DNA from: Jacaranda mimosifolia
Lineage: Eukaryota > Streptophyta > Magnoliopsida > Lamiales > Bignoniaceae
Direction of reading: 5' to 3'
Assembly (NCBI GenBank): GCA_018894105.1
Contig: CM032128.1
Location: 24,099,001-24,163,000 of the forward strand
DNA length: 64,000 bases
The notes beneath the pieces are model-generated. The model saw only the letters and a list, made by a program, of their open reading frames with translations, was not told where the DNA came from and searched no databases. Positions 33,986-45,049 of this stretch are shown here, piece after piece. Numbering within the stretch: the stretch's first letter is position 1; the number at the start of each line of letters is the position of its first letter. A program made the position numbers and the translations under genes.

Positions 33986-33990
33986 GCCAA

Positions 33991-34356
33991 GCTTGATAAC
34001 ACTTAAGTCTTAGTTTTAAGGCGATAATATAAAGCTACACAAAAAACTTTAATATCATCTTTATACAATTTATCAATTTAAAAATTCAAAAAAAAATCTA
34101 TTAAAAGAGCTTAATTCATGATATACCTTAAAATAATAAGCTCAAGGATTATTTAGCTTAAAATTTACAAATTTTTGATAGTATTTTCGAACAGAAAGTT
34201 GACGGAAAAGATTTTTTTGGACTGAAAAATAGTTTAGTAGAGTTTTTGATGTAAAAGTTTTATTATATGGTAATCTTGTATGATAAATTATGTATCATTT
34301 CGAAAAATGAATGAACAACATACAAGCATGCATCCTCAAGGGAAAAAAAATGCTTA
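33991..34356. other. Spacer, nothing identified
   Basis: AT-rich DNA between the truncated gypsy element and a MITE; no coding pattern was seen. Confidence 0.5.
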
Positions 34357-34774
34357 GGCTTTGTCTGTTTATGATTTGGGGCTTTTTGCCAAAATGGTTT
34401 GTGGGAAATTTGGTTGGAAAATATGATGGTTGTTTATTTGTGTTTTGGATGGTAAGTGGAGAATGAATTTGAAAAAAATTGTTTATTTGTTTGTACTTTG
34501 GAAAGGAACAAATATCACATCAATTACTTTTATGTTGGGTTAGTAGGGTGAAATTGATATTTTAAATTTATTTATGTATGTGTATACATAGACTAGGTAG
34601 GTCAGACAAAAAATTATAAGAGTTAAATATTGAGGAATGAGTAGAAAATGCATTGAGAGGGTATTTGAGCAATTTTGGGGTGTATTTTGAATAGTGAGAT
34701 TGAAGAATATGATGGTTGTTTATTTATATTTTAAGAATTGAAAAATATTTTGGCAAAACTCAAACAAACAAGCC
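34357..34774. mobile_element. MITE-like element of about 418 bp (copy 1)
   Basis: The left end GGCTTTGTCTGTTTATG..TTTTTGCCAAAAT and the reverse complement of the right end, GGCTTGTTTGTTTGAGTTTTGCCAAAAT, match with gaps. TTA occurs just outside both ends but is offset by one base on the right. It shares an interior (TTTGTACTTTGGAAAGGAACAAA, GTTGGGTTAGTAGGGTGAAA) with the larger element at 41457-43220. Confidence 0.6.
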
Positions 34775-34784
34775 ATTAGAGTTG

Positions 34785-34840
34785 TTGCAGTAGAATCTTA
34801 TCAATCTATCTCAAATAAAATGCTTGCAAGAAATTACCAA
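34785..34840 (+). repeat. Exact 56 bp direct repeat, copy 1
   Basis: Starts TTGCAGTAGAATCTTATC and ends GAAATTACCAA; identical to 35951-36006. It begins just past the right end of the MITE. Confidence 0.92.
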
Positions 34841-35950
34841 GGATTGATATAAATATATTGAAGCACCAAAAGCATGCACAATGAAGCCCATTAATTTGCT
34901 GTCCGTTTTCAGGTTAGGCAGTAAGGCCGGAGAAGATGAATTACTCATTCTCAAAACCGGCATTTTTCCTAATAGGTTTTGGATCTTTCAGAGTATTCCT
35001 GCAGGAGTATATTGATCAGGGCATTTGGAGCTCAACTGGTGAAGAGTTTTCGCAAGCTCCAAAATGATCTAAATCATAAAGATTTCTTGGATAAGGACCT
35101 GTAAAGACAGGGAACAATCTGTGCCTATTACCAGCTATTATCATTCTTGTAAGTTGTAAGTTATTATGAAAACTAATCATGTAACATTCTGTTTTTGCTT
35201 CAGTCTTGGAAATTCTGTATTAGTTTATGAATTATATATTATTGCCAATATGCACTCAAGTGTTTCTTTCTCACACAACCATTGATTCCAATATACATCA
35301 TGAAAATTGATGAACAGCAAATTTAAACATTTACAGATATCAATCTCTCGTTAGCTGGAATTTTGATCTCACAGAAAGGGTAGTTTACTTCAAAGACAGA
35401 AATAGATGCGTAGTATTAACAGTATGGCAACACTGAATGCAAGCATGATAACATTTGGCTAAATACTAAAACAACTGATGGCAACCAAATAGTCCATAAT
35501 TACAAATACTTATTCCACATGGAAAATTTCGGCAATGAGTGAGAATTATATTGCAAGCTGCATATGAAAATCCTTAACGCCTTGGTCTTCTTGCTTTGGT
35601 TGTTTCACTTTTGAAATCGACATTGACACGGCCATCAGTGTAAGACAAGACAGTTTTTGTCATCAGAGTCACAATATAAATAATAAAGCAATGGTTTATA
35701 TCTCTGGGAATTCAAACACCCATTGAAACTTGCTATGCTCTTGTGAAAATTATCTACACTCCCAAGTGAAATGTTACCACCCAGAAGGTGTACAACTTCT
35801 CCTAAGGAAATGATGAACAAAAACTGAAAAAATTTACAAAATCACTGTCGTCCAATGGGCCATGACAGCAGGATATAGAGCGGCAAGAATGTCCAGTCTA
35901 TTTTAGTGCATTCTTGATCAGGGAATTTTCACAGACTCTATATCAAGATA
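34841..35950. other. 1.1 kb segment between exact direct repeats, with coding-like fragments
   Basis: Near 35020-35103 a plus-strand frame reads AFGAQLVKSFRKLQNDLNHK.. and stops at TAA. Just before it, intron-end-like pyrimidine-plus-CAG sequences precede a frame with AGEDELLILKTGIFPN. On the minus strand near 35578-35640 a frame reads TDGRVNVDFKSETTKARRPR before a stop. Both look more like gene ends than random sequence, but I recognise no family. The segment may be a captured or duplicated piece of host DNA. Confidence 0.3.
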
Positions 35951-36006
35951 TTGCAGTAGAATCTTATCAATCTATCTCAAATAAAATGCTTGCAAGAAAT
36001 TACCAA
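35951..36006 (+). repeat. Exact 56 bp direct repeat, copy 2
   Basis: Identical to 34785-34840. It ends where the plus-strand copia reverse transcriptase fragment starts, so it abuts the 5' truncation point of that element. Confidence 0.92.
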
Positions 36007-36029
36007 AAAATACATGAAGTAAAATGAGC

Positions 36030-37150
36030 AGAAAGTTTGCAAGCTTGTTAAATCACTTTATGGTTTGAAACAAGCTCCTAAACAATGGCATGAAAAGTTT
36101 GACAAAACAATATTGTCATTCGGTTTCATAGCTAACGATAATGACAAGTACGTCTACTGCAAAGTTAAAGGTGATAATTGTATCGTGTTATGCCTGTATG
36201 TAGATGACATTCTGTTGTTTGGATCCAACATTGAGATTATCAATGAGACTAAATGTTTCTTAAAGAACAAGTTTGAAATGAAAGATATGGGTGTTGCGGA
36301 AATGATTCTTGGACTTAAGTTGACTTGTTCAACTGAAGGTATAGCAGTCTCTCAGTCTCACTACGTTGAGAAGATAATTGAGAAATTTGGCTATAAACAA
36401 AGTAGAATCGCAAAAACACTATATGATCCTTCAGTGGCTCTCTTTAAGAATGAAACTGGTGTACCAGTGTCTCAGTTGAGGTATTCTCAAATAATTGGTA
36501 GCTTGCAATATCTTGCAAACGGCTCAAGACCGGATATCTCATTTGCGGTCTCTAAGCTTGCTAGATATACAAGTTGTCCTAATCGAACTCATTGGGAGGC
36601 TTTAGATAGGGTACTTAGATATCTAAAGGGCTCAGCATCACTAGCCTTGCACTACAAGAGATTTCCTGTAGTGCTAGAAGGGTTTAGTGACGCTAGCTGG
36701 ATTGCCAAAAACTCCGGAAGCAATGGGTGTACAGGGTATGTATTTACCTTGGGTGGAGGCGCTGTCTCCTAGAAGTTTCTAAACAGACTTTGATAACTCG
36801 GTCCACCTTTGAGGTTGAGTTGTGTGCTTTGGACACAACTGGGACAGAGGCAGAATGGTTATATGGGCTGATAGTACAATTGCCGATGGTAACCAAACCT
36901 CTTTCGGGAATTGCTGTACATTGTGACAATCAAACCACAATTGCAAAGATCAGTAGTTCAAAGTTCAATCAAAGACTAAGAGACACATCCAAATTAGCTT
37001 AAAATCTATGAGGGAGTTGGTGTCTGATAGGGTTATTGCAATTGATTTTGTCGGATCCAAGGACAACATTGCAGACCCTTTAACTAAAGGACTTGATTTG
37101 TCCTCAGTTCATAAATTCAGGTTGGGGATGGGACTGGAAACCCATAAGTG
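36030..37150 (+). pseudogene. copia-3 reverse transcriptase and RNase H
   Basis: 36065-36772 is open: KQAPKQWHEKFDK, the intact catalytic box LYVDDILLFGS, LGLKLTCSTEGIAVSQ, GSLQYLANGSRPDISFAV, and the start of RNase H (FSDASWIA). A stop breaks VS*KFL at 36770. RNase H continues in a second frame (LITRSTFEVELCALD, AVHCDNQTTIAK) and a third (VGSKDNIADPLTKGL), ending in a stop near 37150. Relatively well preserved compared with the other copies. Confidence 0.88.
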
Positions 37151-37700
37151 ATATACCTGCAGTGGCAACCCAACCTACTAAGTGGAGATCCCACAAGGTA
37201 GGTTCAATGTGGTATAAACAAACTGCTGAGCATATCAAGTTGCACCTAAATTTAGATTGATACTTTGTATCTGGTGTCTCTCCCCTGATTACCTGATAGG
37301 TGCTGACTACTGTTGGTACAGTAAGAGTTTAACTCTAAATGGGGTCAAGTCATTTTTGGACGAGATGCGAGCAGTGCATCCCTGGAGACGCCCAACTAAG
37401 TGAATGTAGTCCTTTGGCTGAGACTAAAGGAATTGGGTTGTTCCTTGACAAACATTCATGAATCAGGATCGGGACACATGGTCTTAATGTGTCAACCCTA
37501 AAGATCAGTACATAGCCTTTAGTTCGTTGTTACTGATGGACGCAATCACAATAACGGGTACAAATTCAAGGCTTAGATCCATTTGTCCCGGTGATTGCAA
37601 AAGTCGGATAACTTAGGGAGTGGTTCAAACCGGAAGGAACCATTTCTAAAAGCGAGCTATATTGAATCTGATAGCCATTATCTATGGATTTGTGGGGGAT

Positions 37701-38894
37701 TGTTGTAATTGGCACAAGTATGCCTATTTACATGTTTAATTATTCATTGGATGGATGCCAATTATGGTTGGAATCCAATAGATAATTATAATATTGAATT
37801 TGGTGGAATAGAAGAAGGGAAATGGTTAAGTATTATAAGTTGAGTTGTCCCACATTTTAAGCTTGAGAGAGTGGAGACCTTCTTGTGACTTATAAAACCA
37901 AGTTGAGGAGTTGAAGGGTCTTTAACCTTTCACTTGTCCCACATTGGTTTTGTAAACTAGTGTGGACTAGTTTATATTGGACTCAAGTAAGAATTCTTGA
38001 TAAAGTGTTCTTTGAGGGGTTCATATAAGTGGACCACACGCGCGCCGTCGCCGCCGCCCGGCCCGGCTCCGGATCCGGGTCGCGGGCGCGGGTGTCAGGG
38101 CGAATGTCTTAGTCTCAGTCTTAATTTTTTGGACAAAATTCAATTGGAATTTTGAATTTGAAATTTAAAATTCAAATTTTAACTTAACCGTTGGCTTGAT
38201 CGGATAAAGGCTTGACCGAGTCTTGCCTATTGGAGATCACAGCCGAGATTTTTGGGATGATGGTGGATATAGCCGGATCTTTAAGGTTGTTGGCGGACAT
38301 GGATTAGGGTTTTACTTAGTCAAACCCTAATAAACCCTTAACAGCAGTCAAACCTTAGAGATAATTAGGTCTGGCCGTCAAACCCGAGTTAAAATTAGGC
38401 CTTGGCCGTCGGCCCATTGCCCTCTGCCAAACCTAATTCCCTTTTATAAATAGAGTGCCTTCGGCAGTCTTGAAATCACACCAAAATACACATCAAAGGC
38501 AGCCTCTTCTGCTTATATTCTTCCTCTCCCCCTGATATTCCAGTTACTTCGTCGTGATAATCCTCTCGTTCTAATATTCGACCAAATATTATCCTTCTTT
38601 CATATTCGGCCTAATATACTCATATATATTCCGAAAGCTTGGCTATCTGATTCGAATTCTGGCTACTGGGTACTGTTCGAGGTGAACGAGAAGGAGTGCA
38701 CCTGATCGTTCTGGACCATCTCATCCTGGGAGGAGCTGCGCTGTACCCATTGCACTGGTGAGTCGGGGCGCTCATTTCTTCAAGGCAAATAGAATTTATC
38801 TGTGATTTGGTCATCCTATTGATTTTGTTATGATACAAAATCCTTAAGATAAGTTTATCTTAAAACTCATTATTTATATTAGATAAATCTAACA
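37701..38894 (+). repeat. 3' LTR of copia-3 (about 1194 bp)
   Basis: Starts TGTTGTAATTGGCAC right after the polypurine tract. A TATA box TTTATAAATAG is at 38443-38453, with the transcript start expected about 30 bp later. The right end is placed at AAATCTAACA (38894) on the basis of the matching TGTT..AACA termini; no second LTR is available, so this border is uncertain. It contains an unusual CG-rich block at 38036-38092. Confidence 0.6.
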
Positions 38895-39640
38895 GCATGT
38901 TTTCTTGTTTTATTGCCTCGGTCGATATATGAATTTTGGCTTTTCCTGGACTCGTATCTGTTTAATTGTATTAAATTCTAATTTGCCTTGAATTGACGCT
39001 TATTCTGACCACGCATATTTTATGTTTAAATTCTGATAACGCATGCTGTATGTTTAAATTCTGATCATGCATGTTGTATGTTTAAATTCTGATAACGCAT
39101 ACTACATGTTTAAATTCTGATAACACATTCTTTATTTGAATTTCATATTGATAAAAACGCACGTATTACTCCACTGTGATTATCTGTTCCATTCCTGATA
39201 ATCTGTTATGCAATATTTATTTATTGCTTTGGATTACTGCATGTTGGCTTAAATCCTGGAATCAACATGTTTATGTTTCATCTCCAATGCCTAGGTCCAC
39301 TATTTTAGTAAATTGCCCATGATCCAAGTTTCACCAGCATGTTATTCTCCGCTGATAGTGTCGCCTATTATCGTGGAGTTGGATCTCTCTAGCTCAGCTC
39401 TCGTTCTTTAGAGAACATGGGTATGCTTTAGCATTGCTTGTTGGTCTTGCGACTTTGGGGACTCATGTCAGTTGTTTTATCATCCCAGGTAATTCGCTTC
39501 TGCCGACTCAAGTTCTTGTTCTAAGCCCTTGGCCTTTTATCTAATATGTGACTTGTAAGGCTGCAGTTGGGCTTGGTAGGTTAACCCAAACCTCATGCCG
39601 ACATGGGCTGGCTCAAATCTAGGGTGGGGTATCACCATTC
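38895..39640. other. Spacer with a minisatellite
   Basis: AT-rich DNA; apart from the 28 bp repeat at 39022-39133 I see no coding or structural element. Confidence 0.5.
39022..39133. repeat. 28 bp minisatellite, four copies
   Basis: Four adjacent 28 bp units, each starting ATGTTTAAATTCTGAT and followed by AACGCATGC-like variants. Units 1 and 3 differ at about three positions. Confidence 0.92.
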
Positions 39641-41430
39641 TTCCCCTTTTAGTTTAGAATTTGTTCTGGACTAAAAATAGAGAGAGATTCCCACCCTGGT
39701 TATTGGAATCCAGTGGTTTGAGTTGGCCTGCAAGTAAATTTATTTAATGGGCTCTTCGTAGGGATGTTTCGTATTTGGTGCGAATATGATGGCTTGCCTG
39801 CGGGCTCATGGTTGACTTGTTCTTCTCACCCTTGTCTGAAGAGAAGCAATTGATCACCCATCTCAGAGAACGCGTGTAGGGCTGAGATCTCAAGTTGCCC
39901 AAAGTGCCATTCCCTTTTCAGTTTATATAAATAAGGCTCTTATGCCCTTTAGCTTCATTTCTCCCGGCTCTCTTTATCTTTTTTCCTGCGCCACATATCT
40001 ACTAAAAACCAAATAAGTTTAAGTTCTGTCTGATCCCCTTGGTTATTAATATTCTGTTTTCTTTTTCGTTAAGAACTCATTATTTCCACTTATTTTCTTG
40101 AACATTTTTCCTTTTTTCCATTCACAACGATATATCAAAAACCATCTTCTTATTTAGAATTAGCTAAAGTTCCAAATACATTTAGTCTTATGATTGATAC
40201 TTGTTTTCTTTCTGCAGAGAGGGTGCCCATCAAAGCTTTCATGTTAAAGGCTGTTGCTGACGAAGCCACCCGTATAAAAACAACTGACCAAGCTGACTTT
40301 GAGGTCCTATTGGGGGGCATTATATCAAAACTGAGAGACAAGGTCCCTTTCCAAAAGAGATCGGTCGAGATTCCAGCGGCGCTGGCCCCAAGAGACGCTC
40401 CACTCATCCTCCCCTCCAGTTGTAATGCTGATCCAAATAGACAATGAACATGAGATAACTCGAGAAAAACCAAGCTCTCTCAACCTCCACTGTAGCCATC
40501 TAGATGCCGGTTCGGTACTCTCTAACTTTTCTCATTCTTTAGGGAGAGATGTCTTGACTAGCTTGTCCACTGGCCCATGCAAGCAAGCATTAGAAAGGAT
40601 TGCCCTCTGATGACCTTGCCCAATTTATCTACTACCTTTCCAAAGTATTTTTTTTAGCAATGTATATTATTGTATTATGCATTATCTAACAGAAAAGATT
40701 ATAGCAGGCGAGCATATTGATAGGGGGCATGCTGGCTCATTAGGAGAATGAGCACAGAAAGATGGAGACTGAACGAAGGCAGCTATCAACCGAGTTGGTC
40801 GAATTTCTGCAAATTTAATGAGTTGAAGATGTATCTTGCTTCCATCATGGGGAAGTATGCGAAGACATCATCTGCCCTAGAGAAAGCCAAGCAATAGATA
40901 TCTTACCCGACCAATCTCCAGCACAAAAACGTGAAGCAAACAAGAAAAGAAGGGCGGTGAGAAGGTAGAGATACTTTCGTTAAGGTCTTCCATGCCGCCT
41001 AGGAGGGTCACAACTACTTGGAGACAGCTTGGTGCTCTTGGAAGGTGGATTTTATGAAAAGCGTCGAGCTCATGCAGGAGTTGGCCCAAAGGGCTTTAAA
41101 GTACTATTATCATGGTATCAACACCTGTGTAGACCAACTGGAAGTGAAAGGGTTCATTGAGTTAGCCCAAACCGAAGCAAGCATTAATGAAATTTTGGGC
41201 TGGAGACTTTATCTTCAGATTCGGAAGATGAAGCTAACACGGCTAAGGCAAAACCTGTTACTCCTAGAACTCTGCCTGCTGCCGAGCTGTCTGTCAATGC
41301 TGCCACTGCTAACCCTACTCCCGATGAGGTTATCACTACTCTTGACAAAGCTAGCCCTTCGACTAGATCTGCTAGTCCCATACCAACTGAACTTTTTATG
41401 TAATAGAATAGGCTATCTCCTCCCTTCTTG
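39640..41430 (+). pseudogene. Gene-like retroelement remnant with TATA box
   Basis: A TATA box TTTATATAAATAAGG lies at 39922-39936. Downstream, after a CTTTCTGCAG splice-like site, a frame reads RVPIKAFMLKAVADEATRIK.. and EVLLGGIISKLRDK (40211-40447). A second frame (41018-41260) reads VDFMKSVELMQELAQRALKY, YYHGINTCVDQLEVKGF and ILGWRLYLQ. The second recalls C-terminal helical parts of PMD or retroelement ORF1 proteins, but I cannot name the family. Stops separate the parts. Confidence 0.35.
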
Positions 41431-41456
41431 GTACTTTTTGAAAAAAATTTGTTTCA

Positions 41457-43220
41457 GCTTGTTCTCTTATGTTTTGGTCATTTTTTAAAATTTTTTTTGG
41501 AGAAATGAGTTTTTGGGAGAAAATTTGAAGAATGTGCCAAACATTTCTTTTTGTTTTGGAGAAATATGAAAAATGATTTGAAAATGAGTTGTTTGTTTCT
41601 TTATGTTTTGGAAGGAGACAAACTTTACTGTTGATGTCAAATCAGTTGCTTTTTTGTTGGGTTTGTAAAGTGAAAGTGGTTTTTTTATGTAATATATTAT
41701 ATATGTATGTATAATATAGTTAGATGATGTGTGTGTATATATATGTAATGATTGATATATTGTTGTAATAAAATGATATGTAATTAATTCAATTGATACT
41801 TTATTTTAAAATTTATATTTTTATGAATTTATTAATAAATATTAATTATTTATGAATTTATAATTATATCTTAATTATAAAAAATTGGCTAATATCATAA
41901 TTATATCATAATTGTTGATATTAGCTTATATAAAAAAATTTAATTATTGTACATTAATTATAAACTAATTATTGTTTATTCTTAAAATATAATTATTTAA
42001 CTATTTATTATTTACAATTTATATATAAATAAAATTTAGTTATTTATTTAAATAAAATAAAATAAAATATATATAAGACTTAATAATGATTCATCAAATT
42101 ATAAAAATAAATAATTTTATATTATAGGAAACTAAATCATCTTAAATTATTTATTAAATGAATAAGTGTAATATTCAATTATACGTGAAATATGAAACAT
42201 AATTAACATATACACAATAAGTTATTTAAATAATTAAAGAAATTAATTTAATTAATTTAATAAGTTATTTATTTACTTTAACTCATTATTTAATTAATAT
42301 ATTATTTAATAAATAAATTACTTAGTAACTATTAAAAAAAATTACTTAATTTTTATTAATTTTCTTGATAATTATTTTAATTGTATTAATATTAATTTAT
42401 TAAACTTAATAGATTATTAAATAAATATAACACTATATTTAATATTTTTTACTAATTTTAAATAAATATGAATATTAATATTTAATGAAGATTAATTTTT
42501 TGAAGAGATTAATTTATTTATTATATCAAATTAAAACATTTCTTCGCTTTAGAATTCTCATGAAAATTTGATCTCTATCTGTTTGTTGTTTTCTCCATGC
42601 AAAGCGAAGACCTTTTGGAGTTGCAGATACGTACATATTTTCATTTCTTATAGTTTTCATTTTTCTGCAAAGTCAATGGGGGAAGAATATATTATTTATA
42701 TAAATAAAGATGGAATTTTTTTTAGAAAAAATTAGTGTAATATCGTAAGCGGGAAGTCAAGGTTGACAAAAACTCGCTGTGTGGGAGCTGGAAAAACTGG
42801 AAAATAATATTGAAACGTACAATAAATTAGTAAATAATTAATAAGTAATTTAATTAATTTAATATGTTATTTAGTAAATAAATTATTTATTAAATTTAAT
42901 TAATTTTCTTGACGATTATTTTAATTAAATTTGTAATAATAAGTTTTAAAAAAATTTAAGTAGTAAAATTTCAACATTTTCATATATCTAAATATATATG
43001 TATATATATATATATATGAGTGAAATGAGATAATGATAAATGAATGGGTGATGTAAAAGATGAAATGAGAAAATGAAGGAGTAGCTGTACTTTTTAGGGT
43101 GTAGAGTTTTTTTGGGTAAAAAATTGTAGTGTTTTGGGATAAAGATTGGAGAATGTGCATACATTTTAAAAATTTTGGGGGGGTTGGAAAAAATTCCCCC
43201 AAAACGTAGGAGAACAAGCC
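41457..43220. mobile_element. MITE-like element, larger relative (about 1.76 kb) of copy 1
   Basis: The left end GCTTGTTCTCTTATGTTTTGG and the reverse complement of the right end GCTTGTTCTCCTACGTTTTGG match at 19 of 21 positions (seen across 41457-41477 and 43199-43219). Inside the left part, TTATGTTTTGGAAGGAGACAAA and TTGTTGGGTTTGTAAAGTGAAA match the interior of 34357-34774. The middle (41690-42540) is extremely A/T-rich with many TTAATT words and no ORF. Confidence 0.55.
42990..43018. repeat. (TA)n-rich microsatellite
   Basis: AAATATATATGTATATATATATATATATG, inside the right part of the larger MITE-like element. Confidence 0.85.
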
Positions 43221-43515
43221 CTTATTTATCGTGGTTTTTGTTGTTTCTAAATGTTAGCCTCTTATCATACAATCTATCACTTAGAATATTGCTCGTATAT
43301 GGTAGCTTAGCTTCTATGCCTTTGCTTGAGTTGATCATATTATGTCGAGTTCTAATCTAGTGCTGAGGATCAAACGCTAAGCCATGCTAACCAATCTTCG
43401 CATAAATAATGACTTATGAAAATAATATCCACCTAATATCAAGACTTGTCTATACTTGTATCGACATAAGCACCAGTTTGCGCTAAGTTGTCAAATCAAC
43501 TCGTGAATTGGTAAG
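43221..43515. other. Left flank of the copia-2 insertion
   Basis: No ORF. Words such as ACTTGTCTATACTTGTATCGACA resemble the sequence right of copia-2 (ATTTGTCTGCACTGAATATTTTTATACTTGTACATTGA near 50813), so both flanks may belong to one older repeat split by the insertion. Confidence 0.4.
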
Positions 43516-44551
43516 TGTGAGTATAAGTGGGATCAAGAGGGGGGTGAATTGATCCATTTCAAAATCAATTAACACTTTTCGCTTCTTGAGAAGATTTTTG
43601 TAAAAGGTTTTATATAACAGAAATAAAGATCCAAACGAATAACAAATATCAGAAAGCAGCAAATAAGAAGAACACCATGATTTATAGTGGTTCGGAAAGC
43701 CTACTCTACTACCTAAGATATAATCTTAGGATTTTTTTAACTTGCACTTATATTGAACAAACGTGAAGTTACAGAGAAGACAAGATATAAGAAATCGATA
43801 ACAAAAAGCAACTTCCTCTATCGCAAAAACTTCTAACAGACTGAATGATGGAAGACAAAAGCAAACTTTCTGCACAACTTCCAGAATTATATCCTGTGGA
43901 GTTCTGAACTTTGAGAAAGGCTTGTTTTTTGACTTGAGACGTCTTCTATCTTTAAACGGATGAAATTCATTTAGAAACTTTTTCATCTTCTAGACATATC
44001 ATGTTGCCATATAAAGTTCCAGTTGTAACTTCCCTTTCTTGAGTCCAGGTTTCCATAAAAATTCCAACAGCATCTTTCATTTCATCTTTCTTCTTTTAAT
44101 ATATGGAATTAGCTCTGATCATGTGGTTATGTAAAACTCTAATAGTAACTTTCCTTCTTTGATTTTAAAGTTGCCATATTGAAGTTCCAACGGCTATTTT
44201 CCTTACCTGATGCTGGAAGATTATACAGATTTTCCTTCCTTCATTCTAGGCATGATTTAGACAATTATCTTGAAGATTTGATCCAGCAGATATCTTCCTT
44301 TAAATAACTCTTCCTTGATTGTAGGTTTCCATGTGAAGTTCCAACAAAACCTTTCCTTCTTTATTTCCAGAAAATCATGCAGATTTTCATATGAAACTTC
44401 CAACTATTAAGCCATGATTGGAGCAAACAAAAACTGCTGATTTTGTGGTATCAAATCAATTGGGTATTTTCCTTATTTACAACTAATGCAATATGGAATA
44501 AGATCATTGCAAAGGATCATAATCAAAACATATTATGAGGAGATCCCAACA
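43516..44551 (-). repeat. 3' LTR of copia-2 (1036 bp)
   Basis: Begins TGTGAGTATAAGTGGGATC and ends GGAGATCCCAACA on the plus strand. A minus-strand purine tract (AAAAAGGGGGAGATT) follows at 44552-44566. Confidence 0.94.
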
Positions 44552-44566
44552 ATCTCCCCCTTTTTG
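44552..44566 (-). other. Polypurine tract of copia-2
   Basis: The minus strand reads CAAAAAGGGGGAGATT directly before the 3' LTR, identical to the copia-1 tract. Confidence 0.75.
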
Positions 44567-45049
44567 ATGATGATCCATTTGCATCTACAAGGTGCTCCCC
44601 CTGAATATGAACTGTAGTGCTGAAAAATACTATTTTCAAAGTTCTCAAAAAGGGTTAAAATCAGTTATTGTAAGATGAGCATATATAACATCGAGAAACA
44701 AAATCATATTCCATAACAAGAGATGTTAAACTTCAAATAGCATAATGATTCTATAGTTCAAATATCCATATTCTCTAAACAAAAGTTCCAGCATCAACAA
44801 GTTTAATTTCACAGAACAAATACCAAAGCGGAAAACATTTAAGTTTCACAAAACATGACACAAGATGTTCTAGTTTTAACAATCATGGAAGTTTTAACAA
44901 TTCACAAAACATGACACAAGAGGTTCTAGTTTTAACAATCATGAAAGGTTCTAATTCTAATTCATCTCCCCCTTCAGCATCAAAAAAGGGGTTAAGGAAA
45001 GGATTCCTTAGTTTTAAATTTCGGCGGGAGAAGAGATTATGCCCATTTG

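Larger units (their letters stand above)
27893..33990 (-). mobile_element. 3' part of a Ty3/gypsy element (probably Tat lineage) with an antisense PMD gene
   Basis: Read on the minus strand from right to left: integrase C-terminus (33720-33985), non-coding repeats, a 0.9 kb T-rich minisatellite, a long region whose opposite strand carries a plant-mobile-domain gene, a polypurine tract (28780-28790) and an LTR (27893-28776). The upstream pol and 5' LTR are absent, cut off near 33990. Additional, often antisense, ORFs between pol and the 3' LTR are known from Tat-lineage plant elements, which fits this layout. The order and orientation are seen directly; that all parts belong to one element is inferred. 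Confidence 0.62.
36007..38894 (+). mobile_element. 5'-truncated Ty1/copia element, 3' half with LTR (copia-3)
   Basis: The interior starts inside reverse transcriptase (LYGLKQAPKQWH) and runs through RNase H to a polypurine tract TGTGGGGGA (37691-37699) followed directly by an LTR. Gag, protease, integrase, the first part of RT and the 5' LTR are missing. Confidence 0.82.
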
